DNA of 64,000 bases from Salinisphaera sp963835375 (GCA_963835375.1 CAWIGB010000011.1:1-64000); one strand, 5' to 3'; positions 1-9,444 are shown, counted from the first letter of the stretch. A program made the numbers and translations. The notes: generated by a model not told the origin, from the sequence alone.

Positions 1-14
1 GACCCCCGGATACG

Positions 15-1104
15 CTACTCGAAGTAGCTGAAGGTTTCGCCGGTCTCGATGCCGCGTACGCCTTCGTAGATCAGACGGATCACGTTCTCGACGTCTTGGC
101 GGTGCACCATCTCCACGGTCGTGTGCATGTAACGCAGGGCCAGTGCGATGAGCGCCGACGGCACACCCTGGTTGCTGTAGGCAAAGGCATCGGTATCGGT
201 GCCGGTGGCCGGTGCGCGCGCCTGGCGCTGGAACGGGATGTTCTCGCGCTGCGCGGTGGCAACCAGATGTTCGCGCAGTTTGTTCTGCACCGCCGGGGCA
301 TAGGCGATCACCGGGCCGTCGCCGATCTTGAGCGAACCATGGGTGGTCTGCTCGATCATCGGGGTGGAGGTGTCGTGGGTCACGTCGGTGACGATGGCAA
401 CGTCGGGCTTGATGCGCTCGGCGATCATGGTCGCACCCTTGAGGCCGACTTCCTCCTGCACCGCGTTGACCACATACAGGCCGAAGTTCGGCTTGTTGCC
501 CGACTCGTGAACAGGCGGGCGACTTCGGCAACCATGAAGCCGCCGATGCGGTTGTCGATCGCGCGGCAGACGAACTTGTCGCCGTTGAGCACGCTGAACT
601 CGTCCGGATAGGTCAGCACGCAACCCGGATGGATGCCCATGCCTTCGACCTCATCCTTCATGCGGCCCCGACGTCGACGAAGATGTTCTCCTTGGTCGGC
701 GCCTTTTCGTTGCTCGGGTTGCGGGTATGGATCGCCGGCCAGCCGAACACGCCTTCGACCGGGCCGTTGTCGGTGTGGATATGAACGCGCTTGGATGTCG
801 CGATCTGGTGGTCCGAGCCGCCGTTGCGCAGCACGTAGATCAGGCCTTGATCGGTGATGTGGTTGACGTACCAGCCGATCTCGTCGGCATGCCCCTCGAT
901 CACGACCTTGTAATCAGCGTCGGGATTGATCACCCCGACGGCGGTGCCGTAGGCATCGGTGATGAACTCGTCGACATATGGAGTCAGATACGCCATCCAG
1001 AGTTTCTGACCTGCCGACTCGTAGCCCGTCGGCGAGGCGTTGTTCAGATAGCGCTCGAGAAAGGCCATCGAGTCGGCGTTGAGAATGGATTCCGTATCGG
1101 CCAT
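15..1104 (-). CDS. M42 family metallo-aminopeptidase (frameshifted)
   Basis: Cytoplasmic co-catalytic metalloaminopeptidase of the M42 (glutamyl aminopeptidase / FrvX) family, which removes N-terminal residues from peptides. The conserved metal and catalytic blocks appear in order on the minus strand: VVIEGHADEIG (His-x-Asp), CRAIDNRIGG (bridging Asp), NAVQEEVGLKGA (Glu-Glu), VTDVTHDTS, and a C-terminal region with MHTTVEMVH containing the last metal His. The blocks lie in three reading frames, with breaks near 660 and 510. Joined, they give about 360 residues, the usual family length, so every key residue is present and I suspect sequencing indels. The start ATG at 1104 opens with MADTESILNADSMAF. 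The gene ends at a TAG at 15-17. Its substrate preference cannot be told. Confidence 0.85.
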
Positions 1105-1201
1105 GGAAGATTCCGGTCGCGCGCCGCAAGGCGCCTGAATGCAAGAGCGGCATTGTCCAACCGCCCGCCCGCGTGTTCAAGCGGGCGCACGGCAGGCACG
1201 G

Positions 1202-1660
1202 CTACGATTCGTGGCAGGACGGTGACCACATCCCCGGTCGAGCCGTCGTCGGCATGGACGAACAGCGTGGCCTTGGCACCCGGCCGGTGCCGCGGGTCCA
1301 CCATTCATAGTCGTTGCCGACATAACGCGCGCCATCGGCGGAGATGGCGATGTGCATCGGCAGATCGTCGCCCTGGTAATGCACCACGGCGTGATCGGTG
1401 TCGGGGTAGCGCGCGCTGATGGTGCCGCCGTTGCTGCAGCTGTAATGCGTTGGGCCGTTGTTGGCCCCGCTCCCGGTGGCCGGGTTCGAATCCGGCTCCG
1501 GCGTGCCATCGAGCGGACCGCCGGTGGTGGGGGAGGCCGAGGCAGCCGAGCCTTCCGGCGGGGGCAGGGTATCGGGGGCGCAACCGGCAAGTGCAGTCAA
1601 CGTCGCAGCGCCGGCCAGGGTATACAAGAGGGCATGTCTCAGCATGGGTGTGTCCTTCAA
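1202..1660 (-). CDS. MliC-like lysozyme-inhibitor lipoprotein (frameshifted C-terminus)
   Basis: Probable outer-membrane lipoprotein. The N-terminus has a hydrophobic signal with lipobox LAGC (Cys about residue 27), then a Pro/Ser/Gly-rich linker. A domain follows with YSCSNGGTISARY, an SADGARYVGNDYEWWTRG block and the remnant GAKATLF in another frame. This pattern (Y-x-C-x-x-G, then S-x-G-x-R-Y and WW-x-K/R-G) is that of the MliC/PliC inhibitors of C-type lysozyme. The reading frame slips near 1285, inside the last part of the domain. A final Cys is seen only in the original frame (SCHES then stop at 1202). The true C-terminus is therefore uncertain, and the shifted frame would overlap the peptidase start. 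It lies about 100 bp upstream of the M42 gene on the same strand. Confidence 0.65.
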   Translation of the reverse strand: MKDTPMLRHALLYTLAGAATLTALAGCAPDTLPPPEGSAASASPTTGGPLDGTPEPDSNPATGSGANNGPTHYSCSNGGTISARYPDTDHAVVHYQGDDLPMHIAISADGARYVGNDYEWWTRGTGRVPRPRCSSMPTTARPGMWSPSCHES

Positions 1661-2102
1661 TACGGTATGTTTTGCAGCTTCGCACAGCCGAGCAAAATCT
1701 GGCGAGAGATTCAGCGACCGCCCGCGCTCGCGCCAGGGGCGTCAAGCCACGGCGCGCTTCGGCCGTGGCCCGCGATTGTCATCAGCTGTGCCCCGCGAAT
1801 TCGGTCGGCCATTCGCTATCAACGATGATCTGGCCCCGGCCTGGATTTCATCGCCGCATGTGTCGGCCTAACGAGTCGCGCGGGGTGGGTCATCCGGCAG
1901 GGGCGATTGCACGGCGCAGTTCGACGGCGGGCCTAACGCCACTGGCCCGTGCCGTCCCACCGTCCGTATTCGCCGGATGGCGCGGGCGGCCGCTCATGCC
2001 GCCGCCCGCCGCCGACGAGCATCGATAGGCGCCGGTGGTCGATCCGATCATGCAGGCCTCGACCGGGTCGAACACCGGCAGTTGAAACTCAGCCGGGGCG
2101 CT
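1661..2102. other. Intergenic, no gene recognised
   Basis: About 440 bp between the MliC-like gene and the end of the flavin-reductase-like gene. Short open frames exist on both strands, but none has a recognisable motif, signal peptide or convincing ribosome-binding site. It probably holds the promoter of the MliC-like gene at its left edge. Confidence 0.4.
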
Positions 2103-2701
2103 TCATCCGGAACAAGTATCGTCGCCGATGCCGAAATAGTCAGCCGGGCCGCCGGCGCGCATGATCGGCGCGGCGGCGACCGTATCGAAAATACCGTCGA
2201 CCAGCAGACGCTCGTGGATATGGACGCCGACGACTTCGCCGATGGTGAGCCAGTTATGGGTCTTCACCGGCCGCGCTATGCAGGCGGACGACCTGGCTCA
2301 GCCGGCACTCGAAGGCTACCGAGGCTTCGGCGACGCGCGGCGCGGCTACAACGTTTCCGGCAACGGGCGTGAGTCCGGCGAGTTCGAACTCATCGATCTC
2401 CGGGCGCGACGCTCGCCGAACTCGCGTTCATCGCTTCAGCTAGATCGCGGCTGGCGAGATTCCAGACGAACTCGCCGGTGGCTTCGACATTTCGTACGCT
2501 GTCCTTGTAGCCGTAACTGGAGAAGGCGATCATCGGCGGATCGGCGTTGATCGCGTTGAAGAAACTGTATGGGGCGAGGTTGCGATGCCCGTGATCGTCG
2601 ACGGTCGATACCCAGCCGATCGGCCGCGGGGCGATGATCGATTTGAAGGGGTCGTGGGGCAGACCGTGGCCCTTGGCGGGTTCGTAGAAATGAAAGGCCA
2701 T
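2103..2701 (-). CDS. Flavin reductase-like (FMN-binding split barrel) protein, frameshifted
   Basis: Member of the flavin reductase-like / NtaB-DIM6 split-barrel family, which binds FMN in the cytoplasm and often reduces it for a partner monooxygenase. The start ATG at 2701 gives MAFHFYEPAKGHGLPHDPFK, followed by SIIAPRPIGWVST and the typical LAPYSFFNAINADPPMI block, then a region matching the K-D-S/T-x-R-N-x-x-x-x-G-E-F-V-x-N motif. The frame breaks near 2410 and again near 2260. The C-terminal half is readable in a third frame as FECRL, then NWLTIGEVVGVHIHE and a final AGGPADYFGIG, ending at a TGA at 2103-2105. The total of about 200 residues is normal for the family. No partner oxygenase is adjacent, so the substrate is unknown. 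Confidence 0.75.
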
Positions 2702-3031
2702 GCAATGCGTCGGCGTGGTTGAGGCGAACCAGCCTAGCGGATATGAGGGCCGGGCCACAGGGCCCCAGCGCGAAAGATCAGCGGAGAAACTGGGCGAGCC
2801 GAAATCCCGTCGGTTCGACCCGCAAAGGACGGCGGCACGCAGCCGCCATCGGCCCCGGCCGCGCCTGGCAGGAGTTGCGGTGTTGGCGCTCAGGGCGACC
2901 GCCGTTGCGACGCGTGCCGGGGTTGTCGCTGGCGTCCGGGCAACGAGCGAATGCCGCTGCCGCGGGGACGCCGTCGAACCGAGGTTCGAGCTGGCGAACG
3001 CCGGGCCCGAAACCTCGATTCATGCGCCGGC
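2702..3031. other. Intergenic, no gene recognised
   Basis: About 330 bp between the flavin-reductase-like gene and the DUF4168 gene. A minus-strand frame (3023-2778) begins with ATG just after the DUF4168 stop, but it is Arg/Pro-rich without any recognisable domain. I read it as non-coding. Confidence 0.35.
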
Positions 3032-3436
3032 TCAGCCGTGCATTGCCTTCTGGATACGCTGCTGGAGCTGCTGGTTGTTACGGGTCGCCTGGGCGATCTT
3101 GTTGTACTGCTGGACCGACAGGCCGTCCTTCTTGATCGTCTGCACGATCTGCTTGTTCATGTGCTGGCGATACTGCTTGGCCTGTTTCTGATTGTCGGCG
3201 TTCTTGATCTTCTGCTGCGAATTGCGCACCAGTGACTGCATGTCCTGCTGCGCCTGCGCGAATTTCCGGACTTGCGACTGCGAGACGTGGGTCGAACGGG
3301 AATTCGACTGCGAATAGCCGGACTGCATGCCGGAGCTGCCCGACGTGTTGGAGCCCTGGGCAAAGACCGGCGTCGTGGCGGCAGCCAGGCCGAGCGCGAT
3401 CAAGGTGGCGGTCGTGGTGAAGAGCGATTTATTCAT
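3032..3436 (-). CDS. Secreted DUF4168 domain protein (first of two)
   Basis: Small exported protein of about 134 residues and unknown function. ATG at 3436 is preceded by an AGGA-type ribosome-binding site. The N-terminus MNKSLFTTTATLIALGLAAA ends in a signal-peptidase-like ATTPVFAQ. A Ser/Asn/Gly-rich linker and a helical, Gln-rich DUF4168 domain follow, with the typical VRKFAQAQQDMQSL segment and a closing GLSVQQYNKIAQATRN-type helix. A longer frame reaches 3496, but it lacks a ribosome-binding site and would bury the signal peptide. A second DUF4168 gene with the same architecture is at 62154-62537. It likely acts in the periplasm; the family has no established biochemical role. Confidence 0.8.
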   Translation of the reverse strand: MNKSLFTTTATLIALGLAAATTPVFAQGSNTSGSSGMQSGYSQSNSRSTHVSQSQVRKFAQAQQDMQSLVRNSQQKIKNADNQKQAKQYRQHMNKQIVQTIKKDGLSVQQYNKIAQATRNNQQLQQRIQKAMHG

Positions 3437-3570
3437 TGCTCTCGTCCTTTCGGTTGCAATTGAGTGTGCGATCCCGTGAACCGGAACCGTATGCACACCA
3501 ACGATCGATGTTCGGTGTTGGTTCCTCGATCGGCGCCATCGATCCGAAGTTGACGGAGGGCGGACACCGG

Positions 3571-5232
3571 TCAGCGCCTGGCCGAGCGGCGCCCGCTGCG
3601 CAGCGAGGCTTCGGTGAGATCGATGTCGGCCATGATGCGCCGCATGGTGATGTCGTTGATCTCGGCCTGGCCGCGCAGCCGATAGAGTTCATCGCGCTCG
3701 GCGTTGAGCGCGGCCAGGCGCAGCGTGCGTTCCATGCCGAAGCCGCGGCGTGCACGCTGCTTGTCCTCGGCGTCCGAGTCCGGGTCCAGCCAGGGTCGAT
3801 AGGCGGCCATCACGCGTGCGGCCACCTCGGCATAGAGCGACGCTTCGTCGGCATCGTCCGCTTCCTCCTTGTGCTGCTCGCGCATGCGATCCAGCGCCTG
3901 GATGGCCGCCTTGGCCGAAGCCGCGCGTGCATCGCGTTCCTCGGTGGCACGCGGGTCGTCCTCGGGCAGCTGAATGCGCCGCAGCAGTGGCGGCAGCGTG
4001 ACCGTGGCGATGACCAGCGACAGCAGGATCACGCCGACGGCGATGAAAACGAAGACGCCGCGCCCGGGAAACGGCGTGCCGTTGCCCTCGGTCAGCGGGA
4101 GCGAGAGCACAGCCGCCAGCGTGATCGCGCCGCGCACGCCGGCGAGCGTGGTGGTGGCGATGATGCGGGACGAGACACGAACCACGGTCTCGCCGCGCCG
4201 GCGTGCCCGCATGACGACCAGCTTGAGCATGATCCAGACCCAGAGATAGCGCGAGACCATCAGCAGGGCGAGCAAGGCAAAGGGATACGAGGCGAGATGC
4301 CACCAGTTGACGCCGATCGAAGCCTTGGCCTCGCCGGCGTGGGCCACGATCACCGGAATCTGCTGGCCGAGCAGGACGAAGATCACGCCATTGAAGATGA
4401 ACTCCAGCATCGCCCACATGCCGCGATTCTGCATGCGCGTGGTGAGTTCGCCCTTGAGCGTGTCGATGCTGTTGAGCGTCATGCCGGCGGCCACGGCCGA
4501 GAGAATGCCGGATACGCCCAGATGCTCGCCCATGAGATAAGCGCCGAAGGGAAGGAGCAGCAGAAGCGCGACGTGGCTGGATGGATCGTCGCCGCGCCAC
4601 TGGGTGAGGAAATAGCGGATCTGCGCGAACAGCCAGGCCAGAGCCCAGCCGACCGCCAGCCCGCCGGCCGCGATGATCACGAAACTCAGGGCGGCCTTGG
4701 GCAGCGAGAATGCCCCGGTGAGCGTGGCGGCGATCCCGAAGCGCAGCGCCACCAGGCCGGAGGCGTCGTTCATCAACGCCTCGCCCTGCAGGATATGCAG
4801 CAACCGCGGCGGGATGCGGGCATTGCCGGTGATGGCGGAGACGGCCACGGCATCGGTGGGCGACAGGACCGCGCCCAGGGCGAATCCCGCCGCCAGCGGC
4901 ACCTGCGGAATCAGCCAGTGCACGAAGAAACCGACGCAGACCACGGTCACCATCACCAGCCCGAGGGCGAGCGCGGTGATCGGCCCCAGCAGACGCCGGA
5001 ACTCGCGTCGCGGCATGCGCCAGGCATCGGCGAACAGCAGCGGCGGGATGAACAGCAGGAAGAACAGTTCGGGGTCCAGCCGTACGTGCAGGCCGAAGCT
5101 CGGCACGGCCAGGGCGGCGCCGAGCGCGATCTGCACCAGCGGTCGCGGCAAACGAAACGGCAGCAGCCCAATGAGCACGCCGGAGGTCGCGACGGTGAGC
5201 AGCAGGATCAGCGTGGTGATTACGATCGTCAT
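3571..5232 (-). CDS. CPA1 family Na+/H+ antiporter
   Basis: Inner-membrane cation/proton antiporter of the CPA1 (NhaP/YjcE-like) family, expelling Na+ (or K+) in exchange for H+. The protein is about 553 residues and intact. It has roughly 11-12 hydrophobic segments over residues 1-410. The conserved SPTDAVA motif lies at about 124-130 and GEALMNDASG at about 150-159, where the Asn-Asp pair is the ion-binding site. A charged cytoplasmic tail with many Glu/Arg/Ala residues follows. I chose ATG 5232 (MTIVITTLILLLTV) because it begins directly with a transmembrane helix; the longer frame to 5310 adds an Arg-rich stretch unlikely to be translated. The gene stands alone. It would suit a halophilic or marine host, but the substrate ion cannot be fixed from sequence. 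Confidence 0.88.
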   Translation of the reverse strand: MTIVITTLILLLTVATSGVLIGLLPFRLPRPLVQIALGAALAVPSFGLHVRLDPELFFLLFIPPLLFADAWRMPRREFRRLLGPITALALGLVMVTVVCVGFFVHWLIPQVPLAAGFALGAVLSPTDAVAVSAITGNARIPPRLLHILQGEALMNDASGLVALRFGIAATLTGAFSLPKAALSFVIIAAGGLAVGWALAWLFAQIRYFLTQWRGDDPSSHVALLLLLPFGAYLMGEHLGVSGILSAVAAGMTLNSIDTLKGELTTRMQNRGMWAMLEFIFNGVIFVLLGQQIPVIVAHAGEAKASIGVNWWHLASYPFALLALLMVSRYLWVWIMLKLVVMRARRRGETVVRVSSRIIATTTLAGVRGAITLAAVLSLPLTEGNGTPFPGRGVFVFIAVGVILLSLVIATVTLPPLLRRIQLPEDDPRATEERDARAASAKAAIQALDRMREQHKEEADDADEASLYAEVAARVMAAYRPWLDPDSDAEDKQRARRGFGMERTLRLAALNAERDELYRLRGQAEINDITMRRIMADIDLTEASLRSGRRSARR

Positions 5233-5535
5233 CGAGAGTCGAACAAAGCCTTGTGTCTTCGCGCCGGCCGGGCCGCGCGGAGCATGCCGGGCCGGGTACG
5301 CGCAATACATCCAGGATGGCCCGGATCGCAGGGCGTCGGGGTGGTCGCTATTCTAGGGCCTGTAGCCGTTTCACACGACGCCGCGTGACACGGCAGCAGG
5401 CCACAGCCTGAGTCTGAGTCTGTCGTGATGCACCGTGCCGGAACCGCGCCGCCCGGGGCCCTTGCCATACCGCAGGGTGGGCAGCGCCTCTGCGCTCGCG
5501 CATCATGCGGGTATCCGCCGTACCTGCGATGCTTC
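5233..5535. other. Divergent intergenic region
   Basis: About 300 bp between the antiporter (minus) and creatininase-family gene (plus). It should carry promoters for both. I see no strong -35/-10 pair and no convincing small gene. Confidence 0.4.
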
Positions 5536-6342
5536 ATGACGCGAATCGAACCGTGGTCCGCCCTGACCGGGCCGGAACTGGCGACCATCGCCGCGCGCGA
5601 TCCGGTGGCGTTGCTGCCGGTGGCCGCCATCGAACAGCATGGGCCGCATCTGCCGCTGGCGACCGACGTGACGATTGGCGAGGGTATCGTTACGGCGGCC
5701 GCCGAGCAGCTGCAACGAAACGCCGAACCGCTCGATCTGTTGATCCTGCCGACGCTGGCTGTGGGCGCGAGCCTCGAACATACCGAGCTTCGCCGGCACA
5801 CTGAGCTTGCCCGCCGAGCAGGCCATCGCCCAGATCCGGGCCGTGGGGGCCGGCGTCGCGGCCGCCGGCGTCCGGCGGCTGGTGCTGTTCAACAGCCACG
5901 GCGGCAACAAGGCCGTGCTCGATCTCGCTGCTCTGCAACTGCGCGCCGAGCGCGGGCTGTTCGTGGTCAAGGCCAGTTATTTCCGCTTCACACCGCCGCC
6001 GGGTGCCCTGGCGGCCGATGAACTCGCGCACGGGCTTCACGGCGGGGCGCTGGAAACTTCGATAATGCTGCATCTGGCACCCGATGCCGTGCGCCGGGAG
6101 GCACTGGCCGATCATCCGTCGCTCGGCGCGAAACGGGCACGCGCGGGCGCCAAACTTCGGCCCGGAAGGCGATGCCGGTTTCGCCTGGATGGCCGAGGAT
6201 CTGCACCCGGCCGGGGTGACCGGGAATGCGGCCGCTGCAGATGCTGAAACGGGCGCGCTGCCTGGTCGAGGCGTTCGGTGGGCGGCTGGCCGAGATCGTC
6301 ACCGAGGCCGCCGGTTTCGATATCGCGGCCCTCGGGATGTAG
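5536..6342 (+). CDS. Creatininase-family amidohydrolase (frameshifted)
   Basis: Metal-dependent amidohydrolase of the creatininase family, whose members include creatininase, the archaeal FAPy deformylase ArfB and MftE. ATG 5536 gives MTRIEPWSALTGPELA. The metal-binding motif PVAAIEQHGPHLPLATD follows at about residues 30-46, and the second signature LVLFNSHGGNKAVLD appears in a shifted frame. Breaks lie near 5795 and 6150, and the C-terminus ends GFDIAALGM with TAG at 6340-6342. Length is about 265 residues, normal for the family. The neighbour is a GTP cyclohydrolase II gene (convergent), and ArfB acts on the formamide product of an archaeal GTP cyclohydrolase. A role in processing a GTP-derived pyrimidine is therefore an attractive inference; creatinine as substrate is less likely. 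Confidence 0.8.
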
Positions 6343-6350
6343 GCTGTTAA

Positions 6351-6378
6351 CCCGGCATGAAAATACCTTCATGCCGGG
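6351..6378. terminator. Inverted repeat, possible bidirectional terminator
   Basis: A perfect 11-bp stem (6351-6361 with 6368-6378, arm sequence CCCGGCATGAA) and 6-base loop sit 8 bp after the creatininase stop, facing the end of the GTP cyclohydrolase gene. There is no long T-run on either side, so termination strength is uncertain. Confidence 0.6.
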
Positions 6379-6504
6379 CTAATAGCGCGGGCATGCAGCA
6401 GCATGCTCGCCGCGGCCATCGGCCGCGAAGCCTTTGAAAAAAGAAGACGGACGTTTTTGACGGCGTGCGAAAAACAGCTGATCATCAGCATCTTTTTTGC
6501 CGGG

Positions 6505-7648
6505 TTAATAATCCTGCTCGTTGCGATCCGAGCCTGGCGTGTCGGCAAGCACCGGCTCGGACAGCAGGGCATCCAGCCAGTGGCCGGCGCGCTCGGCCTT
6601 GGTGGTCAGATACCGATGATTCTGCCGGGTCAGGCGGCCGTAGATGCCGCTGCGCCCGGCGACCTCGATCGGCTCTCGATTCATTGCTTCGATCTTGGCC
6701 GGATTGTTGGTGAGCAGGTCGATATGCGCGACCTTGAGCTGGGCCAGCATCTCGCGGGCCACGGCATAGTCGCGCTCGTCCTGGTCGAAACCGAGTACGC
6801 GATCGGCATCGACCGTGTCCAGGCCGTCGTCCTGCATCTGATAGGCGCGCATCTTGTTGGCCAGGCCGATGCCACGGCCTTCCTGGGCCAGGTAGAGCAG
6901 CACACCACCGCCGCGCTCGTTGATCGCGGCCAGACTGGCCTTGAGCTGAGGGCCGCAATCGCAGCGCAGGCTGCCGAACAGATCGCCGGTGAGGCACGCC
7001 GAGTGCAGACGGACCGGCAAGGGCGCCGGCCAGCGGGCAGCGTCGCCGATGACGATCGCCACGTGCTCGCGCATGCCATCGGCCTCGCGAAACACCACGA
7101 AGCGTGAATCGGGCGCGGCTTCCAGCGGCACATCCGCCTCGCTCACGCGGCGCAGCAGCGAAGGGGCGGCCTCGCGATGCGCGAATACATCCGCTGCGGC
7201 GACCGACAGCAGATCCCCGCGATCAAGCCGCCGCTTGATGACCGGCCCCAGATGATCATCCGGCGCGACGATGATCGCAGCGGGGATGAGCAATCCACGG
7301 CGCATCAGCGCCAGCGCGGCCTGCCCGGCATCGCGATACCGCCATCGCCTCGCGCGTGGCCGGCCAGCGTGCGTGCGGGTCGGCCGCCCACTGAATCAGG
7401 TCGTCGCGGCTGTCCGTGGTTTCAAGCTCGATCGCGGCGGGTGCACTGGATTCGGCCTGACCGAGATGCGCCAGGCGATGTTCGGTCAGCACCAGCTGAG
7501 GCGCGCCGCGGGCGCCGTTGCGCATTTCGTCGAGCAGGGCCGCGGTGGTGCCCTCGATCGACGCCACCAGATACCGGGTGTGCGGTGTATCGATGACCAC
7601 GGGCAGGCCGCGCCGAAGATCGAAGATCGCGCGCTCGACATGTTGCAT
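6505..7648 (-). CDS. GTP cyclohydrolase II with N-terminal RibB-like extension (one frameshift)
   Basis: The C-terminal domain is a full GTP cyclohydrolase II, which opens the imidazole ring of GTP, the first step of riboflavin-type synthesis. It shows the zinc site CLTGDLFGSLRCDCG (three Cys), the catalytic EGRGIGLANK segment and the TNNPAKIEA loop. Upstream about 115 residues (MQHVERAIFDLRRGLPVVI...) form an extension resembling a decayed RibB half, as in some proteobacterial paralogues. The frame slips once near 7345, where YRDAGQAALALMRRGLLIP spans the join. ATG 7648 has an AGGAA ribosome-binding site; another ATG at 7687 is possible. Because it sits among modification genes and not in a rib operon, I think it supplies a side pathway, although a role in riboflavin synthesis cannot be excluded. 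It is divergent from the RibD-like gene. Confidence 0.85.
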
Positions 7649-7756
7649 GAAGCGTTCCTGTATCGAGTCCAAGTGCTGGGCAGTCATGCAACCGTGGCTT
7701 AGTCTGACGTCAATCCGCGGATGATGAGGCCGTCCGGGATCGTTTAAAGGCTGCTT

Positions 7757-8578
7757 ATGATGCCAGTTATCGACATGACCTACGCTTGGCGCGTGATTCG
7801 CGATGCGCGCCGGCGCGCCGCCGACGAAGTCTGGCGGGTCGATCATGCATTGACGATCGAACCGGGCGGGCGCTGGACGGCCGACGCCACGGTGGATGAA
7901 AACGCGGCCATGCTGCTCGATACCCTGCTGCCGCTGGCGTTCTGCCCGCGTGATCACGTGGTGGCACAGCTCGGCCAGAGCCTGGACGGTCGCATCGCGA
8001 CCGCGAGCGGGCATTCACACTATGTGACGGGCGAGCCCAGCCGTGTTCATCTGCATCGCCTGCGCGCGCTGGCGGACGCCGTGATCGTCGGGGCCGGCAC
8101 GGTCGAGGCCGACGACCCGCAGCTCACCGTGCGTCACGTCGAAGGCGACGATCCGGTGCGCGTGGTGCTCGATCCGCGCGCGCGCGTGCCGGCCGAGCGA
8201 CGTGTGTTCACCGATGCTGGCCCGACAACCTGGCATGTGGTCGCCGAAGGCCGCGATGCCGCACCCGGCGCCTTGCGGCTGGGTCTCGGCGCAGCTGATA
8301 TGGCTCGTCTGCCGCGCGCCTTGCTCGATGCCCTGGCCGAGCGCGGACTGCATCGGGTGCTCATTGAAGGCGGCGGCGTGACGATCTCCCGTTTCATCGA
8401 CGCCGACTGCATCGACCGGCTGCATGCGGTCGTGGCGCCTTTGCTGATCGGTTCCGGCCGGCCCGGCCTCGCCTTGGCCGAGATCGAAACGCTGCATGAG
8501 GCGCGGCGACCGGCGTGCCGGTCCTATCCGATGGGCGAGGACCGGCTCTATGATCTCGACCTGCGGGCGTCGGGCTGA
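7757..8578 (+). CDS. RibD-type reductase domain protein, no deaminase domain
   Basis: Stand-alone RibD C-terminal (dihydrofolate-reductase-like) domain, the NADPH-dependent reductase that reduces the ribosyl side chain of the pyrimidine made from GTP. The 273-residue protein has an unassigned N-terminal 65 residues. Then come VVAQLGQSLDGRIAT, a HSHYVTGEPSRVHLHRLRA segment, DAVIVGAGTVEADDPQLTVR and the closing VLIEGGGVTISRFID, all classic for this fold. The zinc deaminase half of bifunctional RibD (H-A-E and P-C-x-x-C) is absent. ATG 7757 follows an AAAGG ribosome-binding site; a second ATG is at 7760. It is transcribed divergently from the cyclohydrolase and meets the methyltransferase gene tail to tail 1 bp apart. 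The gene is intact. Confidence 0.85.
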   Translation: MMPVIDMTYAWRVIRDARRRAADEVWRVDHALTIEPGGRWTADATVDENAAMLLDTLLPLAFCPRDHVVAQLGQSLDGRIATASGHSHYVTGEPSRVHLHRLRALADAVIVGAGTVEADDPQLTVRHVEGDDPVRVVLDPRARVPAERRVFTDAGPTTWHVVAEGRDAAPGALRLGLGAADMARLPRALLDALAERGLHRVLIEGGGVTISRFIDADCIDRLHAVVAPLLIGSGRPGLALAEIETLHEARRPACRSYPMGEDRLYDLDLRASG

Positions 8579-8579
8579 A

Positions 8580-9444
8580 TCAGCGGCGCGAAACCCGATG
8601 GGGCAGCCCGAGCACATCGATATGGCCGACACGCAGCCGGGTTCGGCCCTGCGTCGACATCCTCGGACCGGCGCTCGGCCCAGCGAGCGATGCGATCGGC
8701 CCGATCCGGGCGCTGGCATGTGGCCGCATCGCGCCAGCCTTCGATCAAGGCGCGTGCAAGCCGCGCATCGCCCGCCTCGACGTGCCAGTCGCTCTGCTGT
8801 GCGGTTACCGCATAACCACGTCGCGCCAGTGCATTGATCAGCACGGCTGGCGCCGTACCGCCGAGCGCCGGGCCGAAGCCCTTGTCGCGCGCCTGATCGC
8901 GGGCGACGGCCCAGCATACGAGGTCGTCGTCGGCATCGTGATCGGAGAACCGGACCCGGCCATCCACACTCACCGCGATCAACACGGCAGCACCGGCCCG
9001 GGCTACAGGCGTCGACCAGGTTCTCGATCCATCGGCGCGAGACGAGATCGAGCAGCGCGGACGCGGTCACCAGATCGGCCCCGGCCAGCACCGGTGACAA
9101 TGGGGCGGCGAGATTCACGATTTCGGTGGTCAGCCGGCCCGCGTCGCTCATCGTCGAGCGGCGTAGTCGCGGACCGCCGTCGCGAGCAGCCCGGCATCCT
9201 GGTCGATCAGGCGCCACTCGATCGGCCGCCCCAGACGCGGCACCAGATAGCGCAGGTTCGACCCGCGCCCGGCGCCGAGATCGATCACACACGCCGGCCG
9301 CCCGCCGGCTTTTTCGGCGCAGATGACGCGCCGGCCAGGGCGGCAAGGCCGTGGGCCCGGCTGCGATGATCCACGGCCTCGCGCAGCGATCAGCCAGTCG
9401 TCGGCGAAGCAGCGAGCCCGCGGGCGAGGCGACGTACCGCTCAT
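8580..9444 (-). CDS. Class I SAM-dependent methyltransferase (frameshifted)
   Basis: Rossmann-fold methyltransferase. The SAM-binding motif I is clear as VIDLGAGRGSNLRYLVPRL, followed by a WRLIDQDAGLL motif II (acidic residue for the ribose) and, in other frames, LVTASALLDLVSRRWIENLV. A later frame gives VLIAVSVDGRVRFSDHDADD, and the tail RLRVGHIDVLGLPHRVSRR ends at the TGA at 8580-8582. At least three frame breaks lie between about 9390 and 8650. The ATG at 9442-9444 overlaps the preceding glycosyltransferase stop as ATGA, so the two are translationally coupled. It is the last gene of a minus-strand run dehydrogenase, PTPS-like, GT4, methyltransferase. The substrate is unknown; context suggests a small pterin- or flavin-related or glycosylated molecule. 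Confidence 0.75.

Noticed and set aside
2778..3023. Small minus-strand ORF after the DUF4168 gene
   Set aside because: ATG is close to the upstream stop, but the product is Arg/Pro-rich with no motif and no ribosome-binding site.
3436..5388. 650-codon open frame on the plus strand
   Set aside because: It lies exactly opposite the well-supported Na+/H+ antiporter, is rich in Gln/His/Arg/Gly and has no motifs. It is an antisense shadow caused by high GC.
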